Positions 35,950 through 45,323 of a stretch of DNA of 64,000 nt are shown here, piece by piece. The DNA comes from an uncultured Kiloniellaceae bacterium (GTDB lineage Bacteria > Pseudomonadota > Alphaproteobacteria > Kiloniellales > Kiloniellaceae): the NCBI GenBank assembly GCA_947500035.1, contig CANMQP010000001.1, forward strand, positions 62,001-126,000, given 5' to 3'. Made by a program: the position numbers and the translations under genes. The notes beneath the pieces are model-generated. The model ran no database searches. It was not told the DNA's origin and saw only the letters and a list, made by a program, of their open reading frames with translations. Position 1 is the first letter of the stretch. Each line of letters opens with the position of its first letter.

Positions 35950-35990
35950 AAAAAGCTGCGGCTTGGGCAGACCCCAAACCGCAGCTTTTT
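35950..35990. terminator. terminator between PhyH gene and bactofilin gene
   Basis: 12-bp stem AAAAAGCTGCGG/CCGCAGCTTTTT, with an inner TTGGG/CCCCAA stem, flanked by A and T runs. Suited to terminate both convergent transcripts. Confidence 0.85.
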
Positions 35991-36017
35991 CGATTCGATA
36001 AACCGGAAGCGCAGAGA

Positions 36018-36542
36018 CTACTGCTTGGTCGCGCTGCCGTTGGACTGGCTTGCCGCCGCATTCTGTATATTCGCCGTCGCGGCAGCCGCCACGTTTGGCG
36101 TTGCTGAAGCTGGAGCGGTTTTCGCCGACGCTGAGTAACCCACGGTCTTTTCATCAAGGCGCTTGATGTTGCCTTCGATGAACGCACCCGCATCGATCGC
36201 CAGTGTGCTGTGAGAAATGTCGCCGGTCACGCGCGCGCTTTTGGCGAGCACCACAGATGCGGCCTGAAGCTGGCCGTTGATGCTGCCACAGACCCGGACG
36301 GAGTCGGCAACAACCGACCCGCTTACCTGGGCTTTTTCCCCAATGGTCAGGGTACGGCTGGAAATATCACCCTCCACAGTGCCGTCGACCTGAAGGTCGC
36401 CACTGCTGGTCAGGTTCCCCACGATGGTCAGATCCGCGGAGATAATCGAAGGTACACCACTGTCCTGTGAGGCTGTCGGCTGCTGGCCGGACTCATTGGA
36501 CTTAGTGCCCTCCGCACTGGACTTGTTGGATTTCGAAAACAT
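36018..36542 (-). CDS. bactofilin (polymer-forming cytoskeletal protein)
   Basis: Self-assembling beta-helix scaffold protein, 174 aa. The core IISADLTIVGNLTSSGDLQVDGTVEGDISSRTLTIGEKAQVSGSVVADSVRVCGSINGQLQAASVVLAKSARVTGDI is the repeating Gly/Asp pattern of bactofilins (about 35-135), flanked by disordered N- and C-termini rich in Ser, Ala and Gln. Pairs with the M23 peptidase gene upstream on the same strand, an arrangement seen in shape determinants of other bacteria. Confidence 0.92.
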   Translation of the reverse strand: MFSKSNKSSAEGTKSNESGQQPTASQDSGVPSIISADLTIVGNLTSSGDLQVDGTVEGDISSRTLTIGEKAQVSGSVVADSVRVCGSINGQLQAASVVLAKSARVTGDISHSTLAIDAGAFIEGNIKRLDEKTVGYSASAKTAPASATPNVAAAATANIQNAAASQSNGSATKQ

Positions 36543-36874
36543 CAGTCAGCCAACCCTATAATTCAGTTCGAAGAGAGGTAACGCACGGACACCTTAGGCG
36601 CAGGTGGATTCTGCGAGTCTGCACCTGCCGAATTGCGGCGGGATACTAGCATGAATTCGAGCGGCGTTAACCATTAAGATCGGCAACTCTGCTCTTCGCA
36701 AAAATCAACAGACAGCGCAACATCAGGTGTTAACGGAAGTTACCACGAGAATGGTTAATGGAAAGCAAAGACGCTTCCGTGACTGCACCGTTACGTTGTG
36801 TCGAAAAAGAGACAAGACGAATTAAAAGGTGATCACGCGGCAAGCCTGACCGCTAACAGCGCCATTTGCGCATT
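36543..36874. promoter_or_regulatory. bactofilin promoter region with TTAACCAT half-sites
   Basis: 332-bp gap. It contains TTAACCAT (36667-36674), its reverse complement ATGGTTAA (36751-36758), and TTAA-N6-TTAC (36730-36743). TTAACCAT is the known half-site of the alphaproteobacterial cell-cycle regulator CtrA. No gene was found. Whether CtrA binds here is an inference. Confidence 0.45.
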
Positions 36875-38581
36875 TTAGCTTTTAAAGACGTGCTTGCCGG
36901 CCTGGAGGAACTTCCGGGGATCGACCGCCCGACGGTTGAACAACACCTCGTAATGCACGTGCGGGCCTGTGCTGCGGCCGGAACTGCCGAGCAAGCCGAT
37001 CTTATCACGGTTGGCGACCCTGTCGCCTTTGCGGACCATGATTTTGCGCAAATGGGCATAGCGCGTGCGGATGCCGTTGCCGTGGTCAATCTCGATAAAG
37101 CGTCCAAAGCGACCGCGCCATCCGGCATAAACGACCTTACCGGGTGCCGTCGAATAGACAGAAACACCCGACCGCGCGGAGAAATCCAAACCATTATGGA
37201 CGGCCGTGCGGCCATTGATCGGGTCGCGGCGTTTGCCGAAGGTACTGGTAATCCGATACTGATCGAGCGGTGGCGCAAGAGGCAGGATCGAGACGACTTC
37301 CTGCAAAGCGGCCCAGCGGTTCAATCGCAGGTCCAGCAGCGACATCGCAGAGTCATAATCCCGGTCGCTCTCGGATTCGTGCTCCCGGTCGGCAGGCACG
37401 AATGGACCACCCTGCCCGTTCAGGTTTTCTCCAGCACCAGCCAGCAGATCATCAAGATTCAGACCGGTCATGGCGACTGTGCGCTCCATGGCCTCAATGC
37501 CAAGTTTCGTGCGTTCAGTCAGCCTGCGGATCACGATGCTCTGCGCATCTTTGACCTGGCCCATCTCCTGACGCAACTCGACAATGTGATTTTTCAGCTC
37601 GCCGTTTTCCTCGGCGAAACGCTGAGCCTTGTCTTCCATCTCTGCAAGAACCTCGCGGGTCGAGGCGAGTTCCGCGTTCAGTGATTCGCGCCGATCAGCA
37701 TTTGCCGAGAGGCGCAGGTTCAGAGCGGCAATCCGGGCTTCCACCAAAGCCTGCGCCGCGAGATGGTTTGCGCGCGTCGCATTCGACTCCGCAACCGCAC
37801 TGTCGAAGGCCTGGCGCGAATCTTCCAAATTCTGCGACAGCTCAGCCAGATCGGACTCGAGTCCCTGCTTCTCATCGAGGGTCGAAGCAAGCGTGGTCTG
37901 GACATCCTGCAGCTTGCGTCCCAGCCGCTCGCGCGCCTGCACGACTTCCCGCCGGCCGGCTTCGGTATTCTTCAGGGTATCCTGAATTTCCGCGACCTGA
38001 TTTTTCAGCGCAGAGTTCCGCCCGGCGATTTTCAATAGATCGGACTCGAACTTCCGCAGCTTCTCGGTCAGGCCTTCGCGGGCAATGACGACACGGGCGC
38101 GTTCCGTGGTCGAACTCTTCAACTCTTCCTGAATAGCGGCAAGTTCATTCGGCGCGACATTGCCGCTTCCCAAACGCGAGAGCAGAAGATCCTGGTTCTT
38201 CTCCAGACCCTCAGTGATCTCAGCGAACTGGTTGTGATATTCGGAAACCTCCGCGAGGAGCTCAAAGTAAGCGAGTTTTTGCCGTTCGATCTCGGAGTCT
38301 TTTTCCGCAAGGGCCAGGCTTGCCTTGTTGCTGTTTGCATTCAGCAGACCGCCCATAAAAACGACGCCGCTGGTCGAAACACCGATCCAAGTCGCGACTG
38401 CCAGCGCGCCGGCTGCAGCTAGCTTTTGCGTACGGGGCGAAAGTCTGATGAATTTGATTTCGTCATTCGACCGCAGGTGGATCTCGCGCGGCACGAAGAC
38501 TCGATCGAGAAAAGCTGATACGCGGCCTTTCAATACCTTAGCGGGCACTCCTGCCTTCTCCCCTTGTGTCTGCTCCGTCAT
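36875..38581 (-). CDS. M23/LytM peptidoglycan endopeptidase with coiled coil (LmdC-like)
   Basis: 568 aa. Cytoplasmic N-terminus of about 50 residues, one membrane helix (LAVATWIGVSTSGVVFMGGLL), a long coiled coil (about 80-350, many Glu/Lys/Gln heptads) and a C-terminal LytM domain: NGLDFSARSGVSVYSTAPGKVVYAGWRGRFGRFIEIDHGNGIRTRYAHL and TGPHVHYEVLFN supply the zinc ligands. With bactofilin next door it probably acts as an anchored hydrolase under cytoskeletal control. The start is placed at MTEQTQG (AGAGG upstream); MSQPWK 11 codons earlier is possible. Confidence 0.88.
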   Translation of the reverse strand: MTEQTQGEKAGVPAKVLKGRVSAFLDRVFVPREIHLRSNDEIKFIRLSPRTQKLAAAGALAVATWIGVSTSGVVFMGGLLNANSNKASLALAEKDSEIERQKLAYFELLAEVSEYHNQFAEITEGLEKNQDLLLSRLGSGNVAPNELAAIQEELKSSTTERARVVIAREGLTEKLRKFESDLLKIAGRNSALKNQVAEIQDTLKNTEAGRREVVQARERLGRKLQDVQTTLASTLDEKQGLESDLAELSQNLEDSRQAFDSAVAESNATRANHLAAQALVEARIAALNLRLSANADRRESLNAELASTREVLAEMEDKAQRFAEENGELKNHIVELRQEMGQVKDAQSIVIRRLTERTKLGIEAMERTVAMTGLNLDDLLAGAGENLNGQGGPFVPADREHESESDRDYDSAMSLLDLRLNRWAALQEVVSILPLAPPLDQYRITSTFGKRRDPINGRTAVHNGLDFSARSGVSVYSTAPGKVVYAGWRGRFGRFIEIDHGNGIRTRYAHLRKIMVRKGDRVANRDKIGLLGSSGRSTGPHVHYEVLFNRRAVDPRKFLQAGKHVFKS

Positions 38582-39775
38582 ATCAATGCCAGCCTCTTTC
38601 CAAGGCTGCGACATTGGTCACAGATATCAGGTATCCGTTGTCAGAACGTTGGCGCGGACGGAATCGACCGCGTGCAGACAATTTTTCACCCAGTGCCGTC
38701 GCGCAGTCCCGATGACTCGACGAGTCATGGAAGTGCCGCAAAAGCGCGGAATCCAAAGCGCGACGAAAATAACCAGCGCACATAATCAAGGCAAGCCCTT
38801 ACTCTTTGACACGCAGACCCGCTTCAGCCTGCAGAAATCTAGCGACGAAGAATAAGGGCATCCTTATAAAAAGATGTTAATGAGCGCCGAACTTGAACCA
38901 AAGGTCATTGATAATACACAATTCTTAAATACTGCCGGTCGACGCCGAGATACGGCCTGCTGCAATCGGAAGGTGTTTACTATTTGGGGTTGTCAACCGA
39001 ACTGAAAAGTGGCGTGAGCGTGCCGCCACAAATTTCGCCTAGTCTGTCTCATGAAGAACAAGGTTGGGCCCGTCCCGGGGAAGGCTGAGCGCAGCAGAGC
39101 CTGTGCGATGACTCGATCAAGACTGTATCAGCAAGAAACCGCCCGCTGAAAACTGCGCTCTCATTTGACGCCGCGCAAAACCCCCTCGCGGTACCGCGCG
39201 AAGGGGTCTCAGCATTTGATCCTGCGGTCTCTTGATGACTGAGCAGATCATTCTTCATGGAGAACAATGCCGTCCAGTCACCGATGCATCGCGCAGATGA
39301 CTTTAAACTGTTCTTGAAATTAACTGGGCGTCGCCGACAAGATCCGCGGTCTGCTGCCCTTGCGGGGAAGAATCATCTCTACAAGTAGTGCGGCATCAAC
39401 GCCCCCTTTTTTACACCATTCATATGTATAAAAACCACTTTAGATAGTTACATTAAAATAAATAATTCAACCAAAGGAGTGATTTTTTTAGATTTATTAT
39501 ATTTTAAGCAATAATGCATTTAATTTTGACTTGAGAAAAACGCAAGAATCTTCAACGCAACAAGTAATGACTACATACGGCTACGAGTGTGCGAACGACA
39601 TGAGTGGTTAGAAGACCAAGGATAACCATGCATTTCTGAAAGATGGTAATGAGCTTGATCAGATAACAATGCCCCTACCCTTCTGACATCCGCAAGATTC
39701 GTCAGCCGAAGTTGCGACTCCGTGCTCGGTTTGAGCCCTTGCATTGCCTAAGCGTAACGGCGAGAGGAACCCTAA
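38582..39775. other. 1.2-kb gene-poor spacer
   Basis: No convincing gene. Short open frames (e.g. minus strand near 39049-39267) lack a Shine-Dalgarno and family resemblance. The region contains an intrinsic-terminator-like hairpin on the minus strand (39177-39206) and a very AT-rich stretch (about 39380-39560) that contrasts with the GC-rich surroundings. It ends in the promoter and Shine-Dalgarno (GAGAGGAA) of the chemoreceptor gene. Confidence 0.55.
39177..39206 (-). terminator. orphan minus-strand terminator
   Basis: Read on the minus strand: CCCCTTCGCG / CGCGAGGGGG (one bulged base, short loop) followed by TTTT. There is no minus-strand gene directly upstream, i.e. to the right, within 39207-39775, so it may end an unannotated small RNA. 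Confidence 0.5.
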
Positions 39776-41302
39776 ATGAAAATCTGGCCCTTCAGCACGC
39801 GCGGGAACGCTGGCGCCCTGTCCGACTCATCCGAGATGGCATCCATGCTCGATGCCCTCAACAAGTCTCAAGCCGTTATTCAGTTCACTCCGGATGGCCA
39901 TATCATAACGGCCAACGAGAACTTTCTTAGCGCAATGGGCTACCGGCTGGAGGAAATCAAAGGGCAACACCACAGTATGTTCGTTGAGCCCGGAGATGAA
40001 ACAAGCGACGCGTATAAGAGGTTTTGGGACGATCTTCGTCAGGGCAAATTTCAGTCGGCTGAGTACAAGCGGATCGGCAAAGGCGGTAAGGAAATCTGGA
40101 TTCAGGCATCCTACAATCCGATCATCAACAAATCCGGTAAAGTGACCAAGGTCGTAAAGTACGCCACCGACATCACTGCGCAGACACTTCAGAATGCCGA
40201 TTACCGGGGCCAGATTGATGCGGTTAACAAGTCGCAGGCAGTGATCTCGTTCGACTTGGACGGCACGATTATCGAGGCTAACGAGAATTTTTTGGGTGCG
40301 ATGGGTTATAGCCTGAGCGAGATCCAGGGCAAGCATCACAGCATTTTCGTTGAACCGGGCTACGCGCAATCGACTGAATACAAAGAGTTTTGGAAGGCGT
40401 TAGGCCGCGGCGAATATCAGGCAGCCGAGTACAAGCGCGTGTCAAAGAGCGGCAATGACGTCTGGATCCAAGCCTCATACAACCCGATTTTCTGCCCGAA
40501 CGGTAAAGCCTTCAAGGTCGTTAAATTCGCCACGGATATCACGGCACAGGTCTTGGCCCGTCGGGAAGCAGAACGGGTCGGCAAACTGATCGATGAGAAC
40601 CTTGAGAAGATTCTCACCTCTGTCGGCGAGGCCAATACGCAATCCGCAACAGCTTCATCGGCATCGACGCAAACAACGCAAACAGTCCAATCCGTGGCGG
40701 CCGCGACCGAGGAATTCCAGGCCTCGGCCAACGAGATCGCACGCAGCATGGAAACCTCGAGGTCGGATGTTCAAAAGGCGATTGAAGAAGCCATGACCGC
40801 CGATCAGTCGACACAAAAACTGACCGAGCAGGCCCAGGCGATGAATAATGTCGTCGACGTCATTCAGGAAATTGCAGGCCAGATTAATCTGCTTGCACTC
40901 AATGCCACGATTGAGTCGGCGCGAGCCGGTGAAGCGGGTAAAGGTTTTGCCGTCGTTGCCTCAGAAGTCAAATCCCTCGCCAACCAGGTTGCCAGCGCGA
41001 CCGGGCAGATCTCCTCGGAGATCGGCAATATGCAGACGGTCTGTAGCGACGTTGTCGAACGTCTGGCCAGCATCAAAACGGCTGTTGAGTCGGTCGAAAC
41101 CAGCGTCGGTTCCGTTGCCGGTGCTGTCGAAGAGCAATCCGCATCCACACGCGAAATCTCCTCGAATATGCAGTCCGCATCTACTGCGGTTGGAGACGTG
41201 AATTCCAGTCTGGATTCAATTGCAGCAGCCATCCACGATGCAAACAGCTTTGCCCAGGAAGGCACCGACCTTTACCGCAGCCTGCAGAAGCCCGCCGCCT
41301 GA
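39776..41302 (+). CDS. soluble methyl-accepting chemotaxis protein, PAS-PAS-MA
   Basis: 508 aa with no membrane segment. Two PAS domains (about 20-130 and 142-252) are close copies: both contain NKSQAVI, ANENFL.AMGY, HHS.FVEPG and IQASYNPI. The MCP signalling domain follows (about 290-500) with the conserved hairpin tip [40 protein letters not shown]. It is a cytoplasmic receptor of the Aer/BdlA kind; the cofactor (heme, FAD or none) cannot be assigned by eye. No che genes are adjacent. Confidence 0.92.
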   Translation: MKIWPFSTRGNAGALSDSSEMASMLDALNKSQAVIQFTPDGHIITANENFLSAMGYRLEEIKGQHHSMFVEPGDETSDAYKRFWDDLRQGKFQSAEYKRIGKGGKEIWIQASYNPIINKSGKVTKVVKYATDITAQTLQNADYRGQIDAVNKSQAVISFDLDGTIIEANENFLGAMGYSLSEIQGKHHSIFVEPGYAQSTEYKEFWKALGRGEYQAAEYKRVSKSGNDVWIQASYNPIFCPNGKAFKVVKFATDITAQVLARREAERVGKLIDENLEKILTSVGEANTQSATASSASTQTTQTVQSVAAATEEFQASANEIARSMETSRSDVQKAIEEAMTADQSTQKLTEQAQAMNNVVDVIQEIAGQINLLALNATIESARAGEAGKGFAVVASEVKSLANQVASATGQISSEIGNMQTVCSDVVERLASIKTAVESVETSVGSVAGAVEEQSASTREISSNMQSASTAVGDVNSSLDSIAAAIHDANSFAQEGTDLYRSLQKPAA

Positions 41303-41412
41303 CCCATCATTCTGCCGGTTTGGCGAATTTTTGCTATTTTTGGTTGTTCAGTATTAAATTATAAACACCTATCGACATAGAGTACCGGCTGTAAACGTAA
41401 GGACGTGAGCCG

Positions 41413-42006
41413 ATGTTTCCGGTGCCCTATAACGATCTCCAGCGCCTCAATGCGCTTGAGTCGTACAGTATTCTCGACACGCCGTCCGAAGAAGTCTTCG
41501 ATCGCTTAACCAGGCTTGCTTGCAAAGAGTTCGGAACAGCCTTCGCTATGCTGTCATTGGTGGACAGGACGCGCGCCTGGTACAAGTCACGCCACGGTTT
41601 CGACGCTGCCGAAGTGCCCCGCGGGATGGCCTTTTGCAGCCATGCAATACTTTCAGACGAACCTTTGGTCATTCTCGACGCAACACGAGATGCGCGTTTT
41701 AGATGCAGTGCACTGGTATGTGGTAGTTCCGGCATTCGGTTCTACGCAGGCGCGCCCTTGATCAATCGCGAGGGCTTCCGGCTCGGGAGCTTTTGTGTCA
41801 TGGGCTCTGACGTCCGCGAGGCTTTCTCATTGGAAGAAGTCCGCGAACTTCAGGACTTTGCACATTTCGCCATGCAATTGATTGAAATGCGTAAACCTGC
41901 CACGCACATGGCCCCCCAAACCTCCGAGAGAGAACAGCCGGCAAAGGGGGCGTTTGAGCCTTCTCTGGTGTTTCTAACGCCAAGAGATCAACAGTGGCCC
42001 CATTGA
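41413..42006 (+). CDS. GAF domain protein
   Basis: 197 aa. Residues about 5-160 form one GAF domain: LNALESYSILDTPSEEVFDRLTRLACKEFGTAFAMLSLVDRTRAWYKSRHGF and FYAGAPLINREGFRLGSFCVMG are typical of stand-alone GAF sensors; FCSHAIL and DEPLVILDATRDARF lie between. No output domain, so it may act by partner binding. AAGGA (41399-41403) precedes ATG. It follows the chemoreceptor gene on the same strand after 110 bp; a shared role is possible but unproven. Confidence 0.8.
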   Translation: MFPVPYNDLQRLNALESYSILDTPSEEVFDRLTRLACKEFGTAFAMLSLVDRTRAWYKSRHGFDAAEVPRGMAFCSHAILSDEPLVILDATRDARFRCSALVCGSSGIRFYAGAPLINREGFRLGSFCVMGSDVREAFSLEEVRELQDFAHFAMQLIEMRKPATHMAPQTSEREQPAKGAFEPSLVFLTPRDQQWPH

Positions 42007-42405
42007 ATCGCGGAATGAGCATGGGGTAAAAGTCTCACTCTCGCTACCGGATATTCTCAAAACCGCACACCCTGAATACCACAGAGTTTCGCTGTTCCGG
42101 CGGGGTATCGTCTGCGTCTCGCTCTGCGGCCAGCGCGCAGGGTTGCAGTATGCCTGAACCTGATAGTCCGGCCGGGCAACAGCCCGAAGCTTTTTCGACA
42201 AGCTTCTTTTATCGACCGGGAAACTGTGAAACCCCTAGAGGCCGCACGACCACCCCAGCGCAGCAAGATCAGAAGCGACCGTCCTGGACCTTCAGCGGAG
42301 AGATAGCGACAGAATATCTGCCCCGCACCCAGTGCGGACAACTGCGCATAACGATGGTAGTTTTGCCGAGAAGAGCTCCCCTACCAGCATCACACGAGCG
42401 CGCAG
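42007..42405. other. spacer before methyltransferase gene
   Basis: About 400 bp with no supported gene; one open frame (42150-42470) overlaps the methyltransferase start out of frame and has no family features. Nothing clearly regulatory was seen. Confidence 0.5.
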
Positions 42406-43161
42406 ATGGAAGATATCGACCTTTTGGTGGACCTGCACAAGAAAGCGGTCAGACAGGGGCCGGGCGGTGAAGCCGAGACCCGGCTGGCGATCGCCCTATC
42501 GGGGCTTTCCGATCAGCAGAACCTGAAGATCGCCGACATCGGCTGTGGCACCGGGGCCTCAACGATCACTCTGGCCAAGTCTCTTCATGCCGATATCACG
42601 GCCGTGGATTTCCTGCAGGATTTCCTGGAGGAACTGGAACAGCACGCGGAGGCCGAGGGCGTTTCAAGACAGATTACAACCCTCGAAGCGTCGATGGATG
42701 CTTTGACATTCGCGCCTTCATCACTTGACGCGATTTGGTCGGAAGGTGCGATCTACAATATCGGCTTCGAGAGAGGAATTCAGACCTGGCGGCCATTTCT
42801 CAAGCCGGGCGGAATTCTCGCGGTTTCCGAATTGACGTGGTTGTCGGATCAACGGCCCAGTGAGCTGGATGACTACTGGTCCCGGGAATATCCGGAAGTC
42901 GATACAGCATCTGCGAAGATGGCGCTCTTGGAGGTCAATGGCTACACCCCCGTGGGCTACTTCCCTCTCCCCGAAACCTGTTGGCTTGATAATTACTATC
43001 GCCCCATGCAGAAGCGGTTTGCGGGCCTTCTTGATAAATACGATGGCGCCGCCGATGCCCGCTCGTTCCTGGAGGCCGAACAAGCGGAAATAAGCCTATA
43101 CGAGCGTTTCTCAGCCTTTGTAAGCTACGGCTATTACGTGGCGCGGAAACTTCCGGACTGA
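42406..43161 (+). CDS. class I SAM-dependent methyltransferase
   Basis: 251 aa. LKIADIGCGTGASTITLAKSLHADITAVDFLQDFLEEL is the SAM-binding motif I and following acidic residue; IWSEGAIYNIGFERGIQTWRPFLKPGGILAVSE are motifs II-III. The acceptor is not identifiable; small-molecule methyltransferases of the Methyltransf_11 type are closest in look. Stands alone on the + strand at the edge of a decayed region. Confidence 0.85.
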   Translation: MEDIDLLVDLHKKAVRQGPGGEAETRLAIALSGLSDQQNLKIADIGCGTGASTITLAKSLHADITAVDFLQDFLEELEQHAEAEGVSRQITTLEASMDALTFAPSSLDAIWSEGAIYNIGFERGIQTWRPFLKPGGILAVSELTWLSDQRPSELDDYWSREYPEVDTASAKMALLEVNGYTPVGYFPLPETCWLDNYYRPMQKRFAGLLDKYDGAADARSFLEAEQAEISLYERFSAFVSYGYYVARKLPD

Positions 43162-43617
43162 TGGCGAAGATACGATTGCTGTGCGGAAAACCGGAGGCCG
43201 ACTAAGAGCGTGTCGGAACCCCGAGGCGCTTGCGTCATTCCCACGAAACGCCTGCCGTCCTGCTGACTATCGCCGATATTGAGGCGTTTCGCATTACGAC
43301 AAGCTTGTGGCGGGCCATGCGGGATGAAAACGCGAACTATGTGTTCGCTGTTGCGCTGCGCCAGAGCAGCTCCGCCATACGAAACACAAAATAGGCGACA
43401 TGGCGCGACATTGTCCTACGCCCTTTGACCGAACAATGAAGAGTCGCTCTGTACGTTATTGCAGCTTGGGAGCGTCCGTCGGTAACTCGAACCGGTCCCG
43501 GTGGTACGGAGTTTTCCCTCCGAAGCCAAAGGTCACGGCTTCGAATCCGGCCGGGAGCAGCATTTTCGCATGAGGTTTATAGACTTGATCTCAGCGAACA
43601 CCTTTGACTTCCGATTG
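43162..43617. other. spacer with decayed sequence and tRNA-like remnant
   Basis: 456 bp without a gene. The part near 43260-43350 resembles a stretch at 45965-46035 (shared ATATTGAGG, GGCCATGCG, GAAAAC and TTCGC in order). At about 43490-43560 is a tRNA-3'-half-like segment (stem CGGAG..CTCCG, GCCAAAGGTCAC, CTTCGAATCC) lacking a D-arm. It reads as eroded DNA. Confidence 0.45.
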
Positions 43618-44577
43618 CTACTCGCCGACCAGCCCAAATGCGGAACGATGGGCTGTGGGTGTGATCCCGTGAACGCGCTCGAACGATAACCTCATTTGAT
43701 TTGCACTTGAAAACCCGCAGGAGCTTGCAATGACCTTCAGGTCGGTGGAGGTCGTTTCAAGCAGTTGTCGCGCGCGTTCGACACGAATGCGTTCCACTAT
43801 TTTGGCGGGCGTTTCGCCAACCGCGGCCCGGTAGTGTCTTGCGAAGCTGCGGGGCGACATCCCGCATCGCGCCGCCAGTATCTCGACGCGACAGTCATTG
43901 GCGGCGTTCTCGTATATCCAGGCGTTCAAATCCTCGAAGCTGCCCGCACGATCCGCCACCTGCAGATCCAATAGAGCGCTGTATTGCTTTTGGCCGCCCG
44001 TGCGCACCATCGGGACCACGAGTTCGCGCGCGACTTCAAGCGCCAAAGGGCGGCCCCAAAACCGCGCGACCAGTGCCAAGGCCATGTCGATGCCCGAGGA
44101 CACACCGGCTGAAGTCCAGATCGAACCGTCCTCGACAAAAATTGCATCTTCGTCCACGCACAGGTCTGCGTACTGCTGTTGGAGCATTGAGGTGAAGCGC
44201 CAATGCGTCGCCACCCGTCGAGATACGAGTAGTCCGGCGCGCGCCAGTAGTAGGCTGCCGGTACAAACAGATGCCGTAATGGCTGACTCTTCAGCCTGCT
44301 GACGGATAGCGGCGATAAGCGCGGTGTCGCCCAGATGCTGCGCGATGGCGGATGAACCGGGAACCAGGGCGATCGAAGCCATCGCACAGGCCTCATGTAT
44401 CGGCTGCGTTGCGATGCCGACGCCCGCGTCTGACATCACGATCCCGCCCAAGAGCGAACGGGTCTCGAAGACCACTTCGACACCGGATGCCAGCTGAGCT
44501 GCGGCTGTGAACACCTGCGCTGGACCGGCCACATCCAGCAGATTGACCTGATCAAAGACGATGCAACGGACGATCAT
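43618..44577 (-). CDS. GlxA-family transcriptional regulator (DJ-1/PfpI + AraC)
   Basis: 319 aa. N-terminal DJ-1/PfpI-like domain (about 1-165; ITASVCTGSLLLARAGLLVSRRVATHW holds the nucleophile-elbow Cys) and C-terminal AraC/XylS double HTH (about 215-315; ILAARCGMSPRSFARHYRAAVGETPAKIVERIRVERARQLLE and VIASSCGFSSANQMRLSFERVHGITP). Relatives include GlxA and the arginine/carnitine regulators. It diverges from the DUF1272 gene, which may be its target. Confidence 0.9.
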   Translation of the reverse strand: MIVRCIVFDQVNLLDVAGPAQVFTAAAQLASGVEVVFETRSLLGGIVMSDAGVGIATQPIHEACAMASIALVPGSSAIAQHLGDTALIAAIRQQAEESAITASVCTGSLLLARAGLLVSRRVATHWRFTSMLQQQYADLCVDEDAIFVEDGSIWTSAGVSSGIDMALALVARFWGRPLALEVARELVVPMVRTGGQKQYSALLDLQVADRAGSFEDLNAWIYENAANDCRVEILAARCGMSPRSFARHYRAAVGETPAKIVERIRVERARQLLETTSTDLKVIASSCGFSSANQMRLSFERVHGITPTAHRSAFGLVGE

Positions 44578-44666
44578 ATTGGCTCCTTTGGCAGAAAACT
44601 ACGCTGCATTGTCCTTTCCGCCAACACCGCTGTATCTGTATTGTGATCACCCAAGAGGAGACATGC

Positions 44667-44933
44667 ATGGCCGTTTTAGACTTACGACCGAATTGCGAAT
44701 ACTGCGACGCTGATTTGCCACCGCAATCACCCGACGCCTTTATTTGTACTTACGAATGTACGTTTTGCAGATCCTGCGTTGAGGGGGTCCTGCAGGGGCA
44801 TTGCCCGAATTGTCTGGGCAATCTAGCGCCCCGACCGATCCGCCCAGAGGCAGGTCCGGTTGGCGGGCTTGCAAAGCATCCTGCTTCAACAGAACGCGTG
44901 CTCGCCAAGCATGGCAACGCCCGGCCCTTATGA
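44667..44933 (+). CDS. DUF1272 zinc-ribbon-like protein
   Basis: 88-aa protein. LRPNCEYCDADLPPQSPDAFICTYECTFCRSCVEGVLQGHCPNCLGNLAPRP contains four Cys pairs, characteristic of DUF1272, and probably binds zinc. ATG 44667 is preceded by GAGGAGA. Divergent from the GlxA-type regulator and followed by a broken PEP-mutase-family gene. Function unknown. Confidence 0.85.
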   Translation: MAVLDLRPNCEYCDADLPPQSPDAFICTYECTFCRSCVEGVLQGHCPNCLGNLAPRPIRPEAGPVGGLAKHPASTERVLAKHGNARPL

Positions 44934-44951
44934 ACCAGGGATGCTTCGCTT

Positions 44952-45323
44952 GTGAAAACACATAATGAGAAGGCGCAGGGCTTCTGGGACCTGCATCAAA
45001 CCGGCAGCTTTGTCCTGCCAGACGCCTGGGACGCCGGTGCTGCCCGGTTGCTGGAGGAAGCCGGCGCAGTTGCCCTTGGCACCATGAGCACCGGCCTCGC
45101 CTGGGCGAATGGCGGTAAGGACGGATCACACACACGGGATGCCGCGGTCGCGAACACCGAGGACATCGCCAGCGCGACAGACCTGCTGGTCACAGCCGAT
45201 TTCTCAACGGCTTCGGCAAAGCATCTGAGGACGTTGCGGAGGCTGATCGACCAAGGCAGTTTCGACTGGTCCAAAAGCGCGCTTGCCTATCCGGTACTGC
45301 AGGGAATAATGCATGACGCCTGA
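44952..45323 (+). pseudogene. internally deleted isocitrate lyase/PEP mutase family gene
   Basis: The 123-aa product begins like PEP-mutase-family proteins (FWDLHQTGSFVLPDAWDAGAARLLEEAGAVALGTMSTGLAWANGGKDG and IASATDLLVTADF), but right after VTAD it jumps to what looks like the family's C-terminal end (LRRLIDQGSFDWSKSALAYPVLQ). The family is normally 250-290 aa, so the middle of the barrel with the metal and catalytic residues is gone. The frame is kept. It overlaps the following gene by 11 bp and starts with GTG. It could not be catalytic as it stands. Confidence 0.7.

Noticed and set aside
39049..39267. 72-codon minus-strand ORF in the 1.2-kb spacer
   Set aside because: It runs through the terminator hairpin and lacks a ribosome binding site or any familiar motif.
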